Shown here: positions 9,339 through 18,016 of the stretch, piece by piece
Numbering within the stretch: the first letter of the stretch is position 1
Layout: each line of letters begins with the position of its first letter
NCBI GenBank assembly: GCA_016718405.1
Contig: JADKDJ010000013.1
Location: 1-64,000 of the forward strand
DNA length: 64,000 bases
Origin: Candidatus Rhodoferax odensensis
GTDB lineage: Bacteria; Pseudomonadota; Gammaproteobacteria; Burkholderiales; Burkholderiaceae_C
Direction: 5' to 3'
Made by a program: the position numbers and the translations under genes
Notes under the pieces: model-generated
What the model saw: only the letters and a program-made list of their open reading frames with translations
Databases searched by the model: none
What the model was told of the DNA's origin: nothing

Positions 9339-11477
9339 TCAGGGTGCCGAGGCCGGCACGCTGAAGTCAGCCAGGTTCTTGCCAAACTTGATCAACCACA
9401 AGCGGTTGGGGCGCTCGGCGTCGCTGCCGCGGCCGACCCGTGCGCTGATACCTTTACCACAGCCACTCAGGACACCGTCAGTCGATGTGCAGGCGGTGAT
9501 GTCGGCGTCGGCCACTTCCACCCCGGCGCTGTCGAACACGATGGTGCGCAAGCCAAAGTCGTTGTCGTTGGCCAGTGCCAGGGTGGTGGCATCAACCAAG
9601 GTCAATCCCTCGGCCTTTTCCGCCAGCCAGCCCGCCGCGTTGAGATCCAGCAGCAGGGTCTTCTTGAGCGGCGTCACGCTCGTCAAATAATCGGCCACGC
9701 CGTTGACCGCTACGCCGGCCATGCTGCTCTTTTCCAGGTCGGAGCTGCTTGGGTTGAATGCAGCCGCGGCGATGTCGGTGGCGCCGCTGGTGTCTACCAG
9801 CATCAAGCGGTTAAACACTTTGCCATCGGGTCCGGCACCTTGCTCGATCACGATGAACTTGCCACCGCCCAGGGACACCATGTCGCCCAGTTTGGCATTG
9901 CCGGTGCGATTGTCCTTGTAGTCGGCGCAGGCGATCGGGTAGGCAAACATCCGGGAGGTTTCGGTGCTGGGGTCAAACTCCACCCAGCGCGTGAAACGCG
10001 CGTAACGCTCCACTCGCTTGGAGCTGCCAGCATCCACGCAGCCCGAGCCGCCTGGCGCCACGTAGGTGCCGGTGGCAAAGGCGCCGCTGGCCGACAAGTC
10101 AGTGACGGGGCTTTGCAGGAAGCCATGCAGTCTGCCGCTGGCGAGGTCCAGTGCTAGCCCTTCCATGCCCCGGTTGGCGCGCCGTTTGGCCAGCACCGAC
10201 GGCAATACTGGCGAAACGTCCGCCGCAGCGGTGACGGATGAGCCGGCGGTGATGGCGGGGCCGTATTTCTTGAGGACCGTGCCGGTGGCTGCGTCGATTT
10301 TGACGATGAAGGGGCCGTATTCGTCCGCGACCCATAAGGCATTGCGGGCCGTGTCGACTACAAGGGCCTCCGGGTCAAGACCGTCGGTGCTGAAGGTCGC
10401 CTTGCTTGAGGCGTCGTACTTCAGGTTGTCACTGAGCGGCACCTCGCCGGAGGCGCCTAGCTTGTTCAGGCCGGCAGGACGTCCGTTGCCCAGGAGCGCG
10501 GCGCTGATCCGAATCGGCGTGCTCGTCTTCAGGACGGCGCCGTCTTTGCCAACGCTGATGACGCCAATGGCGGGTGCAAAACTGGACGCGGGGAACAGCT
10601 TGGCATCGCAGCTGGCGTCCGAGCGTGTGAAGCACAGTGCAGCGCCGGTGTTGGGGACCTTGGGACCGTCGCCATTGGGGCCGCGATCGGTCAGCGCGTA
10701 AAACTCCAGCGTGCCGTCGGCCAGTTTGCCCTTCAATGCCAGGCCCGAACCGTAAGCGGGCAGGAAGCCTTGGGGAAACGCGTCCTTGATCGCCTGCACC
10801 GATCCCTCGTAGGGAATGTACAGGGCGCTGGGCGCCTGCACTGTGTAGCGCGTGACACTGGCGCTGACCGTGCCCAGGCGATGGGTCTGCGTCACCGTTT
10901 CAATGAACGGTGTGCCCACGGTGCTGGCCAGCGTGTTCTCGAAGTGCTCCCGCGCCAAGGCGCGCCTGCTGTCATCGGCCACGCGTGAGCTGTAGGGTGC
11001 CGGCAATGCTGCCATGGTGGTGTTGAGCGCGGCGTTGAAGGCGGTGGCGTTGGCGCCAAAGTCCAGGCTGCGCCCGTTCAACGCGGCCTTGACTGGCGTG
11101 GCGAGTTGGATGCCGTTGGCCGGGTCGCGGTCTTCGTCGAGCAACTGCAAGGTCAGCAAGCGGTTGACCACCGGGTCCGACGTCACACCGCTGCCACTGG
11201 CGAGCGAAAGAGGTGTGATGGTGCTGGCGCAGGGCGCGCTGCCAAGAGCCAGGCCACCCATGGTGAAGGACAGCGTCTCGGTGCCGCTGCAGGTGAACTC
11301 ACCCTTTGAATTGGTCGTGGTTGTGGCGTTGCCGCCGACGGTGTAGTCAAGGCCTTGAACGGCCGAGTCCAGGAACACGCCGGTCACGGGCGCTGGTGTG
11401 TCGCTGCCGCCGCAAGCTGACAGCAGGGCGCTGGCCGCCAGGGTCGCCAACAAGGGAGTTTTGTGCAGTGTGTGCAT
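9339..11477 (-). CDS. Phytase-like/esterase-like lipoprotein
   Basis: A 712-residue exported protein. The N-terminus has a lipoprotein signal ending in LLSACGGS, so it is probably anchored to a membrane. Residues about 30-200 are a low-complexity Ala/Thr/Ser-rich region; from about 215 on the sequence resembles the 'esterase-like activity of phytase' family, with TDRGPNGDGPKVP, LDPEALVVD, WVADEYGPFIVKID and RGMEGLALD as beta-propeller blade landmarks. The likely role is release of phosphate from organic phosphate outside the cytoplasm. A Pho box on the same strand lies about 95 bases upstream. Its end lies 3 bases from the convergent kinase pseudogene. Confidence 0.8.
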   Translation of the reverse strand: MHTLHKTPLLATLAASALLSACGGSDTPAPVTGVFLDSAVQGLDYTVGGNATTTTNSKGEFTCSGTETLSFTMGGLALGSAPCASTITPLSLASGSGVTSDPVVNRLLTLQLLDEDRDPANGIQLATPVKAALNGRSLDFGANATAFNAALNTTMAALPAPYSSRVADDSRRALAREHFENTLASTVGTPFIETVTQTHRLGTVSASVTRYTVQAPSALYIPYEGSVQAIKDAFPQGFLPAYGSGLALKGKLADGTLEFYALTDRGPNGDGPKVPNTGAALCFTRSDASCDAKLFPASSFAPAIGVISVGKDGAVLKTSTPIRISAALLGNGRPAGLNKLGASGEVPLSDNLKYDASSKATFSTDGLDPEALVVDTARNALWVADEYGPFIVKIDAATGTVLKKYGPAITAGSSVTAAADVSPVLPSVLAKRRANRGMEGLALDLASGRLHGFLQSPVTDLSASGAFATGTYVAPGGSGCVDAGSSKRVERYARFTRWVEFDPSTETSRMFAYPIACADYKDNRTGNAKLGDMVSLGGGKFIVIEQGAGPDGKVFNRLMLVDTSGATDIAAAAFNPSSSDLEKSSMAGVAVNGVADYLTSVTPLKKTLLLDLNAAGWLAEKAEGLTLVDATTLALANDNDFGLRTIVFDSAGVEVADADITACTSTDGVLSGCGKGISARVGRGSDAERPNRLWLIKFGKNLADFSVPASAP

Positions 11478-11571
11478 GGATGCTTTCTGGTGAATAGGGG
11501 GGTCGACACCGCCAACACCGCGTTGGCAGCGCCGACCGTGCGACAGCGACCCGCCAGTAGACCCGTGCAGC

Positions 11572-11589
11572 GTGACATCTCAGTGACAC
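11572..11589 (-). promoter_or_regulatory. Predicted Pho box for the phytase-like gene
   Basis: Read on the minus strand: GTGTCAC-TGAG-ATGTCAC, two 7-mers close to CTGTCAT with a 4-base spacer, the PhoB arrangement. It is upstream of the start at 11477. Confidence 0.65.
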
Positions 11590-11635
11590 GGCCGGACGCC
11601 AACGTGGCCTTGTGGCGTACAAGCCGCACCTGCAG

Positions 11636-11675
11636 CTGTCATGCAATTGCCACGGAACTTAAACGCTGTTGTCAC
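11636..11675 (+). promoter_or_regulatory. Predicted Pho-box array for olsB-plcP-agt
   Basis: Four positions in 11-bp phase: CTGTCAT (11636), TTGCCAC (11647), a degenerate CTTAAAC (11658) and TTGTCAC (11669). The first, second and fourth fit the PhoB 7-mer; the spacing of exactly 33 bases between first and fourth supports two adjacent boxes. The olsB ATG is 40 bases beyond the array. Confidence 0.7.
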
Positions 11676-11714
11676 CAGTCGCTTTCAAACTCCGACCTAA
11701 CCGAGGAGAACACC

Positions 11715-12566
11715 ATGACAGATCGACACAGCCTGGCCCCTACCATCCGGACCACTTCATTGGCACCGGGCTTGCAAGGTACGACCAACCCGGAGCTGCT
11801 GACGGCGCCGACGCCGACACCCGTGGGCGCGCCGTCGTCGGCCGGCATTGAAGTCTGCTGGGCTGAACACCAGGATCAGGTGCGCCAGGCGCAACGCTTG
11901 CGCTACCAGGTGTTTGTAGGCGAAATGGGTGCGCGCTTGCCCAACACGCTGGCCGGGCACGACATCGACCTGTTCGACGACTTCTGCGAACACCTGCTGG
12001 TGCGCGACGTCGCCAGTGGCGAGGTGATTGGCACCTACCGCGTGCTGACCCCGGCCCAGGCCAAGCGCGTGGGCAGCACCTACAGCGACACCGAGTTCGA
12101 CTTGACCCGCTTGCGAACCTTGCGTGAGCGCATGGTCGAGCTGGGTCGCAGTTGCGTGCACCCGGACCATCGTCACGGCGGCGTCATCATGGCTTTGTGG
12201 ACGGCCCTGGGCGGTTTCATGCAGCGCAACCGGCTCGACATCATGGTGGGATGCGCCAGCATTCCGATGTGGCACAACGGCGTGGTCAGTGGCGATGCGG
12301 CGGCCAGCATCTGGCACCAACTGAAGCAAACGCATCTGGCGCCGATTGAGCTGCAGGTGCGCCCGCGTTTGCCGCTGCCGGTGGATCAGATGGATGGCAG
12401 CCTGCAGGTGGAGCCGCCCGCGCTGATCAAGGGTTACCTGCGTCTGGGCGCCAAGATACTGGGCGCCCCGGCCTGGGACCCGGACTTCAACAGTGCCGAC
12501 CTGCCGATGCTGATGCGCATCGAGGACTTGCCCTCGCGCTACCGCAAGCACTTTCTGGGGGCCTGA
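11715..12566 (+). CDS. olsB: OlsB-like ornithine N-acyltransferase (GNAT, hemolysin-like)
   Basis: A 283-residue protein starting at ATG 11715 after a GAGGAG ribosome site (11703-11708); an open frame extending upstream to 11463 lies across the Pho boxes and is not coding. The core matches the OlsB/Acyltransf_5 family: RQAQRLRYQVFVGEMGA, DDFCEHLLVRD, VIGTYRVLTP, MVELGRSCVHPDHR, and GCASIPMW. It would transfer a 3-hydroxyacyl group from ACP to ornithine, making lyso-ornithine lipid, a phosphorus-free membrane lipid. The acyltransferase OlsA for the second step is not in the window. Pho-box control and the PlcP/Agt neighbours support a role in phosphate-limited membrane remodelling. Confidence 0.85.
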   Translation: MTDRHSLAPTIRTTSLAPGLQGTTNPELLTAPTPTPVGAPSSAGIEVCWAEHQDQVRQAQRLRYQVFVGEMGARLPNTLAGHDIDLFDDFCEHLLVRDVASGEVIGTYRVLTPAQAKRVGSTYSDTEFDLTRLRTLRERMVELGRSCVHPDHRHGGVIMALWTALGGFMQRNRLDIMVGCASIPMWHNGVVSGDAAASIWHQLKQTHLAPIELQVRPRLPLPVDQMDGSLQVEPPALIKGYLRLGAKILGAPAWDPDFNSADLPMLMRIEDLPSRYRKHFLGA

Positions 12567-13444
12567 TGCGGGCCGCGTTCGACCATGTTGGTGCCTGGCT
12601 TGCCCCGCACGACAGCGGTGCCGAGCGCCACGCCGAGGATGACGGCGAGCACGGGCGCTACCGTTACCGCGCGGTGTTCATCTCGGACCTGCATCTGGGT
12701 ACGCCCGGTTGCCAGGCCAGTGCGCTGCTGGCCTTCCTCAAGACCTACCCCAGTGACACCCTGTACCTGGTGGGTGACATCGTCGATGGCTGGCAACTGC
12801 GCCGCAAATGGTATTGGCCGCAGTCGCACAACGATGTGGTGCAGAAGCTGCTGCGCCGCGCGCGCAAGGGCGCTCGCGTGATTTTTGTGCCGGGCAATCA
12901 CGACGAGTTCGCGCGCACCTTCGTGGGCCACCACTTTGGCGGCATAGAGGTGATGGAACAGGCCGTGCACACCACCGTCGACGGGCGCCAGCTCTGGGTG
13001 GTCCACGGTGACTATTTTGACGGCGTGATCCAATGCGCCAAGTGGCTCGCCTACCTGGGCGACAACCTGTATGAGTTCACGCTCAGGCTCAACCGGCACC
13101 TCAACAGCGTGCGCGCGCGGCTGGGGCTGCCCTATTGGTCCTTGTCAGCCTACCTGAAGCACAAGGTCAAGAAGGCGCTGAACTACGTGACCGACTTCGA
13201 GCAGGCGGTGGCGGCCGAGGCGCGCCGACGCGGGCACGACGGTGTGGTGTGTGGCCATATCCACCGCGCCGAGATGCGCCATATTGATGGCACCCTGTAC
13301 TGCAACGATGGCGACTGGGTCGAGAGCCGCACCGCGTTGGTGGAGCACTTCGACGGCCGGCTCGAACTCGTGCATTGGCAGGCCGACGATCATCGGCCGA
13401 CGGCGACACGGCCGGCCATGATGGCGCTGGGGCAGGCCGTATGA
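12566..13444 (+). CDS. plcP: Calcineurin-type phosphoesterase, PlcP-like (UDP-diacylglucosamine hydrolase-like)
   Basis: A 292-residue cytoplasmic metallophosphoesterase whose ATG shares a base with the olsB stop (TGATG). All five metal-site motifs are visible: SDLHLG, GDIVDGW, PGNHDE, VHGDYFD, GHIHRAE. Annotation engines usually call this family UDP-2,3-diacylglucosamine hydrolase, but the pairing with a glycosyltransferase and the Pho boxes match PlcP, which cleaves phospholipid head groups to leave diacylglycerol during phosphate starvation. The first ~30 residues are poorly conserved-looking; a start further in is possible. The stop overlaps the next ATG (ATGA). Confidence 0.8.
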   Translation: MRAAFDHVGAWLAPHDSGAERHAEDDGEHGRYRYRAVFISDLHLGTPGCQASALLAFLKTYPSDTLYLVGDIVDGWQLRRKWYWPQSHNDVVQKLLRRARKGARVIFVPGNHDEFARTFVGHHFGGIEVMEQAVHTTVDGRQLWVVHGDYFDGVIQCAKWLAYLGDNLYEFTLRLNRHLNSVRARLGLPYWSLSAYLKHKVKKALNYVTDFEQAVAAEARRRGHDGVVCGHIHRAEMRHIDGTLYCNDGDWVESRTALVEHFDGRLELVHWQADDHRPTATRPAMMALGQAV

Positions 13445-14533
13445 AGCTGGCACTGGTCACGGATGCATGGTTCCCGCAAGTCAACGGCGTGGTGACGACG
13501 CTGGCCGAACTGGTGCGCCAGATCACCGACATGGGCCACGAGGTGCTGGTGATTCACCCCGGCCAGTTCAAGACCATGCCCTGTCCCGGTTATGCCGGTA
13601 TCGATCTGGCCTTGCGGCCCAAACGTGCCCTGCGCGCCATGCTGGATGCGGCGCAGCCCGACGCGATTCACATCGCCACCGAGGGCCCCCTGGGCTGGGC
13701 CGCACGCAGCTATTGCCTGAAACACCGCATGGCTTTCAGCACCGCGTTTCACACCAAGTTTCCGGAAATCCTGCATGCAGCGTGCAAGGTTCCGCTGTCC
13801 TGGGGTTACGCGTTGTTTCCGGCACTTCCACAAGCCATCGTCGGCGGTGATGGTGCCCACGCAGGGGGTGCTGAGCATGCTGCAGGCGCGTGGTTTTAGC
13901 CAGTTGCGTGGCTGGACCCATGGCGTGGACACCTCGCTGTTCCCGTTTCATGACACGCCCACGCACTATGCGCCGGCCGGGGCGATGGTGCGCCCGGTGT
14001 CGCTGTTTGTGGGCCGAGTGTCCTACGAGAAAAATATTGAGGCGTTCCTAAAGCTCGATGTGCCTGGCACCAAGGTCGTATGTGGCGTCGGTCCGGTCCA
14101 GCAAAACCTGCAGGCACGTTACCCCGGCGCACGCTGGTTGGGCATCTTGCCGCGAGATGAACTGGCCAAGGTGTATGCGGCGGCGGATGTGTTTGTGTTT
14201 CCCAGTCACGCCGATACCTTTGGGCTGGTGATGCTCGAAGCCATGGCCAGTGGCACGCCGGTTGCGGCCTACCCGGTGGATGGCCCGCGCGAAGTTCTGG
14301 GCCAAGGCAACCCGGTCAACCTGGGTGGCGCCACCGGCGGCGCGATGCATACCGATCTGGCGCAGGCCTTCCACGCCGCGCTGGGAGTCTCGCGCTGGGA
14401 GGCGCGCAGCCGGGCGCTCAGTTTTGATTGGCGGGCGGCGACGCAGGGTTTTCTGGGTTTTTTGGTTCCGACGCGCCCGGGTTGCCGTGTCGGTTCTGTC
14501 GCGGACGTGGCGACGCGAACTGTTGTCACCTGA
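13441..14533 (+). pseudogene. agt: Agt-like GT4 glycosyltransferase, interrupted by one frameshift
   Basis: From ATG 13441 the frame gives a GT-B N-terminus (LVTDAWFPQVNGVVTTLAEL, HTKFPEIL) and then runs off to a stop at 13899. Removing one T from TTT 13816-13818 restores LFRHFHKPSSAVMVPTQGV and the rest of the enzyme, about 363 residues in total: FVGRVSYEKNIE, and the GT4 signature DTFGLVMLEAMASGTPV. The expected activity is sugar transfer to diacylglycerol from PlcP, making glycolipids that replace phospholipids. It overlaps plcP by 4 bases. The TTT lesion may be a homopolymer read error; the C-terminal ~25 residues look unlike the family and may hide a second shift. Confidence 0.75.
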
Positions 14534-14554
14534 TTTCACACCAAGGAAACGCGT

Positions 14555-14572
14555 TTGTCATACCCCTGACAC
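14555..14572 (+). promoter_or_regulatory. Predicted Pho box for the MliC-like lipoprotein gene
   Basis: TTGTCAT-ACCC-CTGACAC fits two PhoB 7-mers with a 4-base spacer, 49 bases before the ATG at 14621. A weaker TTGTCAC-CTGA-TTTCACA at 14523-14540 overlaps the end of the glycosyltransferase gene. Confidence 0.6.
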
Positions 14573-14620
14573 ATGCGCGCGTGACAGTACGGTCTTCGCC
14601 ACCAATTTTGGAGATTTCTG

Positions 14621-14935
14621 ATGAAACTGATCGTTGTTGCCGCCTTGTCCGCGATTTCCGTCCTGTCCGCCTGCGGGTCGAAGCCGATGGCTCCGGTCGG
14701 TATGAAAGCTGGCGCCTTTGTCAGCTACCAATGTGAAGGCGGCAAACGCCTGCAGGCCCGCTTGGCCGACGATGGCAGCACCGTTCGCGTTCGCCACGAC
14801 GGTGGTTATGAGCTTGACCGCAAGGGCGATGGCGTCTTCGAGGGTGAGGGCTTCAAGCTGCTAGCCGCTGGCGACGGCGCGCTGGAGCTGATGCACCACG
14901 GCAAACCGATGGCCCGTAACTGCAAGCCTGTTTGA
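14621..14935 (+). CDS. Small MliC-like lipoprotein
   Basis: A 104-residue protein with a lipoprotein signal (LSACGS at about residues 15-20), so it is probably attached to the outer membrane. The mature part has YQCEGGKRLQARLADDG and a late Cys (ARNCKPV), reminiscent of MliC/PliC lysozyme-inhibitor domains, which have a small beta-barrel fold and one disulphide. It lies between the lipid-remodelling genes and pstS and has its own Pho box. The lysozyme-inhibitor assignment is weak; a role in envelope protection during phosphate starvation is a guess. Confidence 0.55.
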   Translation: MKLIVVAALSAISVLSACGSKPMAPVGMKAGAFVSYQCEGGKRLQARLADDGSTVRVRHDGGYELDRKGDGVFEGEGFKLLAAGDGALELMHHGKPMARNCKPV

Positions 14936-14938
14936 TAG

Positions 14939-14967
14939 TTGTCACCAAACCGTCACACAAAGGTCAT
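14939..14967 (+). promoter_or_regulatory. Three-unit Pho-box array in front of pstS
   Basis: TTGTCAC (14939), CCGTCAC (14950) and AGGTCAT (14961) are three PhoB-type 7-mers with exact 11-bp spacing, ending 39 bases before the pstS ATG. The array begins 3 bases after the preceding lipoprotein stop, which makes it the clearest PhoB site in the window. Confidence 0.8.
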
Positions 14968-15006
14968 ACGATCGTGACAACCCCAGTCATTACCCGAGGA
15001 AATACC

Positions 15007-15999
15007 ATGATTCAATCCGTTACCAAGTCCGTGCTGGCTACGACGGCGCTCGCGCTGTTCGGCCTGTCCGCCCAAGCCCAAGTGATCAAAGTGGACGGCT
15101 CCAGCACCGTGTATCCGATCACCGAAGGCGTGGCCGAGGAGTTCCAGAAGGCCAACAAGGGCCTGAAAGTCACCGTCGGTGTGTCCGGCACCGGCGGCGG
15201 TTTCAAGAAGTTCTGCCGCGACGAAACCGACATTCAGGACGCATCGCGCCCCATTCTCAAGTCCGAAATGGACCTGTGCAAGGCGGCTGGTGTGGAGTAT
15301 TACGAACTGCCAGTGGCCTTTGATGCGCTGACGGTGGTGATCAACCCGAAGAACACCTGGCTCAAGCAGGCCACCGTGGCCGAACTCAAGAAGATGTGGG
15401 AACCCGCCGCCCAGGGCAAGATCACGCGCTGGAACCAGGTCAACCCCACCTGGCCGGATCAGCCGATCAAGCTGTTTGGTGCCGGTGCAGACTCGGGTAC
15501 TTTCGACTACTTCACCGAGGCCATTGTCGGCAAGTCCAAGTCCAGCCGCGGTGACTTCACCGCCTCTGAAGACGACAATGTCCTGGTGCAAGGTGTCGCT
15601 GGCGATGTGAACTCCATTGGCTATTTTGGTTTCGCCTATTACGCCGAGAACACCGGCAAACTCAAGGCGTTGCCGATCGTCGAGAAAGACGGCAAGCCGG
15701 CCGTGGCGCCGAGTCAAGCGACGGTACTCGATGGCAGTTACCAACCGTTGGCCAGACCGATCTTCATCTACGTCAAGGTCAAGTCCTTGCAAAAGCCCGA
15801 AGTGAAGAAGTTCGTGGACTTCTACATGGCCAATGCCGCCAAGATTGCTACCGAGGTCAAGTACGTCAAGCTGCCCGAAGTGATCTACAAAGCCAATCAG
15901 GAGCACATGGCCAAAGGCAAAAAGGGCACCATGTTTGGCGGCAAGAACGAAGTGGGTGTGCGCATCGAAGAGCTGGTCAAGCGCGAAGCGACATTCTGA
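15007..15999 (+). CDS. pstS: Periplasmic phosphate-binding protein PstS
   Basis: A 330-residue protein starting at ATG 15007 after CGAGGAAAT; an upstream extension to 14932 runs through the Pho boxes and is rejected. It has a Sec signal ending at SAQAQ, then the phosphate-site motifs KVDGSSTVYPITEGVAEEF, VGVSGTGGGFKKFC and ADSGTFDYFTEA. It binds phosphate in the periplasm and delivers it to PstCA. It contains two cysteines (FCRDETD, DLCKAAG) that could form a disulphide. It leads the pstSCAB-phoU-phoBR run and is preceded by a three-unit Pho box. Confidence 0.95.
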   Translation: MIQSVTKSVLATTALALFGLSAQAQVIKVDGSSTVYPITEGVAEEFQKANKGLKVTVGVSGTGGGFKKFCRDETDIQDASRPILKSEMDLCKAAGVEYYELPVAFDALTVVINPKNTWLKQATVAELKKMWEPAAQGKITRWNQVNPTWPDQPIKLFGAGADSGTFDYFTEAIVGKSKSSRGDFTASEDDNVLVQGVAGDVNSIGYFGFAYYAENTGKLKALPIVEKDGKPAVAPSQATVLDGSYQPLARPIFIYVKVKSLQKPEVKKFVDFYMANAAKIATEVKYVKLPEVIYKANQEHMAKGKKGTMFGGKNEVGVRIEELVKREATF

Positions 16000-16097
16000 C
16001 CCGCACTTCCTGGCACCTGTGTCACTGGCGTCGTCCAGACCTTTGGGCTGGGTCGGCGCGGTGACTCGCCACCCACTCTATCACTGCAAAACCTACA

Positions 16098-17063
16098 ATG
16101 ACAGCCTCTGCCACTGCGGACCGTATTGTGACCAATGAGCGACTCACCGGGGCTGCGCGCCTGGCTGAATTGGCAGCCATCAAGGCCAAGCGCAAGCGCA
16201 CCGATCGCATTGTCGAGTTGCTGCTGTTGTCGGCGGCATGTGTATCGGTGTTCACCACCCTGGGCATCGTCTACATTCTGCTCAAGGAGTCGGTGGTCTT
16301 CTTCAGCTCGGTTCCCGTGTGGGACTTTCTGACCGACAGCCAATGGACGCCGCTGTTTGACGACGCCCACTTCGGCATTACCGTGTTGCTGGCGGGTACG
16401 GTGTCAAGCTCGCTGGTGGCATTGCTGATTGCCATTCCGCTGGGCACCGTCATTGCCATCTACCTATCGGAGTTCGCTGGTTACAAGACACGCGAGTCCC
16501 TCAAGCCGGTGCTGGAGATGCTGTCAGGCGTCCCCACCATTATCTATGGCTACTTTGCCTTGTTGGTGGTGACGCCACTGCTGCAAAAAGTCTATCCCGG
16601 TTTGCCCACGTTCAGCATTCTGTCGGCCGGCATTGTCATGGGCATCATGATCATTCCTTACGTGTCCTCGCTGTCGGAGGACGCCATGCGCGCCGTGCCG
16701 ATGAGCCTGCGCGAAGGCTCCTACGCCATGGGCGCCACGCGGTTTCAGACCGCCACCCGGGTGGTGGTGCCGGCGGCCTTTTCGGGCATTGCCTCGGCCT
16801 ACATTCTGGGCATCTCACGGGCGGTCGGTGAAACCATGATTCTGGCGGTGGCCGCCGGCATGCAGCCCAATCTGAGCCTCAATCCGCTGGAGCCGGCTGC
16901 CACCATCACATCCTACATCGTGCAGGTGGCCCTGGGCGACCTGCCGCACGGTAGTGTCGGTTACCAGACCATCTTCGCGGCTGGTCTGACCTTGATGCTG
17001 ATGACGCTGTTGTTCAACATGCTGGGCTACTGGCTGCGGCGCAAATACCGCGAGGTCTATTGA
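16098..17063 (+). CDS. pstC: Phosphate ABC transporter permease PstC
   Basis: A 321-residue inner-membrane permease with six predicted membrane segments. The coupling (EAA) loop is seen in MSLREGSYAMGATRFQTA, and the ISRAVGETM motif near residue 238 is typical of PstC. It follows pstS after 98 bases; a longer frame from upstream was not needed because ATG 16098 gives a normal N-terminus. The stop TGA shares its A with the pstA ATG, so the two subunits are coupled. Confidence 0.95.
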   Translation: MTASATADRIVTNERLTGAARLAELAAIKAKRKRTDRIVELLLLSAACVSVFTTLGIVYILLKESVVFFSSVPVWDFLTDSQWTPLFDDAHFGITVLLAGTVSSSLVALLIAIPLGTVIAIYLSEFAGYKTRESLKPVLEMLSGVPTIIYGYFALLVVTPLLQKVYPGLPTFSILSAGIVMGIMIIPYVSSLSEDAMRAVPMSLREGSYAMGATRFQTATRVVVPAAFSGIASAYILGISRAVGETMILAVAAGMQPNLSLNPLEPAATITSYIVQVALGDLPHGSVGYQTIFAAGLTLMLMTLLFNMLGYWLRRKYREVY

Positions 17064-17992
17064 TGTCATCCCACTCTGATCGCGCCGCCGAGCTGCGCCA
17101 AATCATCAAGTCGCACAAACGCTGGGACATCCTGTTTGGTTTGGTCGGTCTGGCCGCCATGGCGGTAGGTATCTTGACCTTGGTGGCCCTGTTCACGCAG
17201 ATGGTGATCGAAGGTTACCCGCGCCTGAGCGCTGAATTCTTCACAAACTTTCCGTCGCGCCGGGCCGGCCAGGCGGGCATTCTGTCGGCCTGGGTTGGGT
17301 CATTTCTGGTGATGATCGTGACCGCCTTGTTTGCCATTCCGGTTGGCATCGCCAGCGCCATCTATCTGGAGGAATATGCCCGCAAGAACTGGTTCACCGA
17401 TGTGATTGAAATCAACATCAGCAACCTGGCCGGCGTGCCCTCCATCGTTTATGGTCTGCTGGCGCTGGGCTTGTTTGTCTACGCCTTTGGTCTGGGGCAA
17501 AGCATCATGTCCGCGGGGCTGACGCTGGCCCTGCTGATTCTTCCGATCGTGATTGTGACCACCCGTGAAGCGCTGCGCTCCATTCCGCAAGTGGTGCGCG
17601 AGGGCGCCTATGCCTGCGGCGCCACAAAATGGCAGGTAGTGAGCGACCATTTGCTGCCCTACGGCACCCCCGGCATCCTGACGGGCGTGATCATCGGCCT
17701 GTCGCGCGCCATCGGCGAGACCGCGCCGATCATCACCATTGGTGCTCTGACCTTCATTGCCTTCCTGCCGCCGGTGCCTTTTACCGGCGAGCCTGCCGCC
17801 GGACTGTTTGACTGGCTGTTTTCGCCGTTTACCGTGATGCCCATCCAGATTTTCAACTGGACCTCGCGGCCCGACCCGGCGTTTCAGGCCAACGCGGCCG
17901 CGGCCAGTCTGGTGCTGGTGGTGCTGACGCTGGGCATGAACGGCTTGGCCATCTGGCTGCGCTACCGCCTGCGCAAGAACATCAAGTGGTAA
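17063..17992 (+). CDS. pstA: Phosphate ABC transporter permease PstA
   Basis: A 309-residue inner-membrane permease. I choose ATG 17063, overlapping the pstC stop (TGATG), over the TTG three bases upstream. Coupling loop: VVREGAYACGATKWQVV; conserved GLSRAIGETAPI follows. Several membrane segments, including a long C-terminal helix with a large periplasmic loop near FTGEPAAG. Together with PstC it forms the transmembrane channel driven by PstB. Confidence 0.95.
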   Translation: MSSHSDRAAELRQIIKSHKRWDILFGLVGLAAMAVGILTLVALFTQMVIEGYPRLSAEFFTNFPSRRAGQAGILSAWVGSFLVMIVTALFAIPVGIASAIYLEEYARKNWFTDVIEINISNLAGVPSIVYGLLALGLFVYAFGLGQSIMSAGLTLALLILPIVIVTTREALRSIPQVVREGAYACGATKWQVVSDHLLPYGTPGILTGVIIGLSRAIGETAPIITIGALTFIAFLPPVPFTGEPAAGLFDWLFSPFTVMPIQIFNWTSRPDPAFQANAAAASLVLVVLTLGMNGLAIWLRYRLRKNIKW

Positions 17993-18016
17993 TTGACCCC
18001 ATAACACCTACTCACC

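Noticed and set aside
11463..11714. N-terminal extension of OlsB by about 84 residues
   Set aside because: The region holds two Pho boxes and a good ribosome site just before ATG 11715; the extension is Thr/Arg-rich and without similarity to the family.
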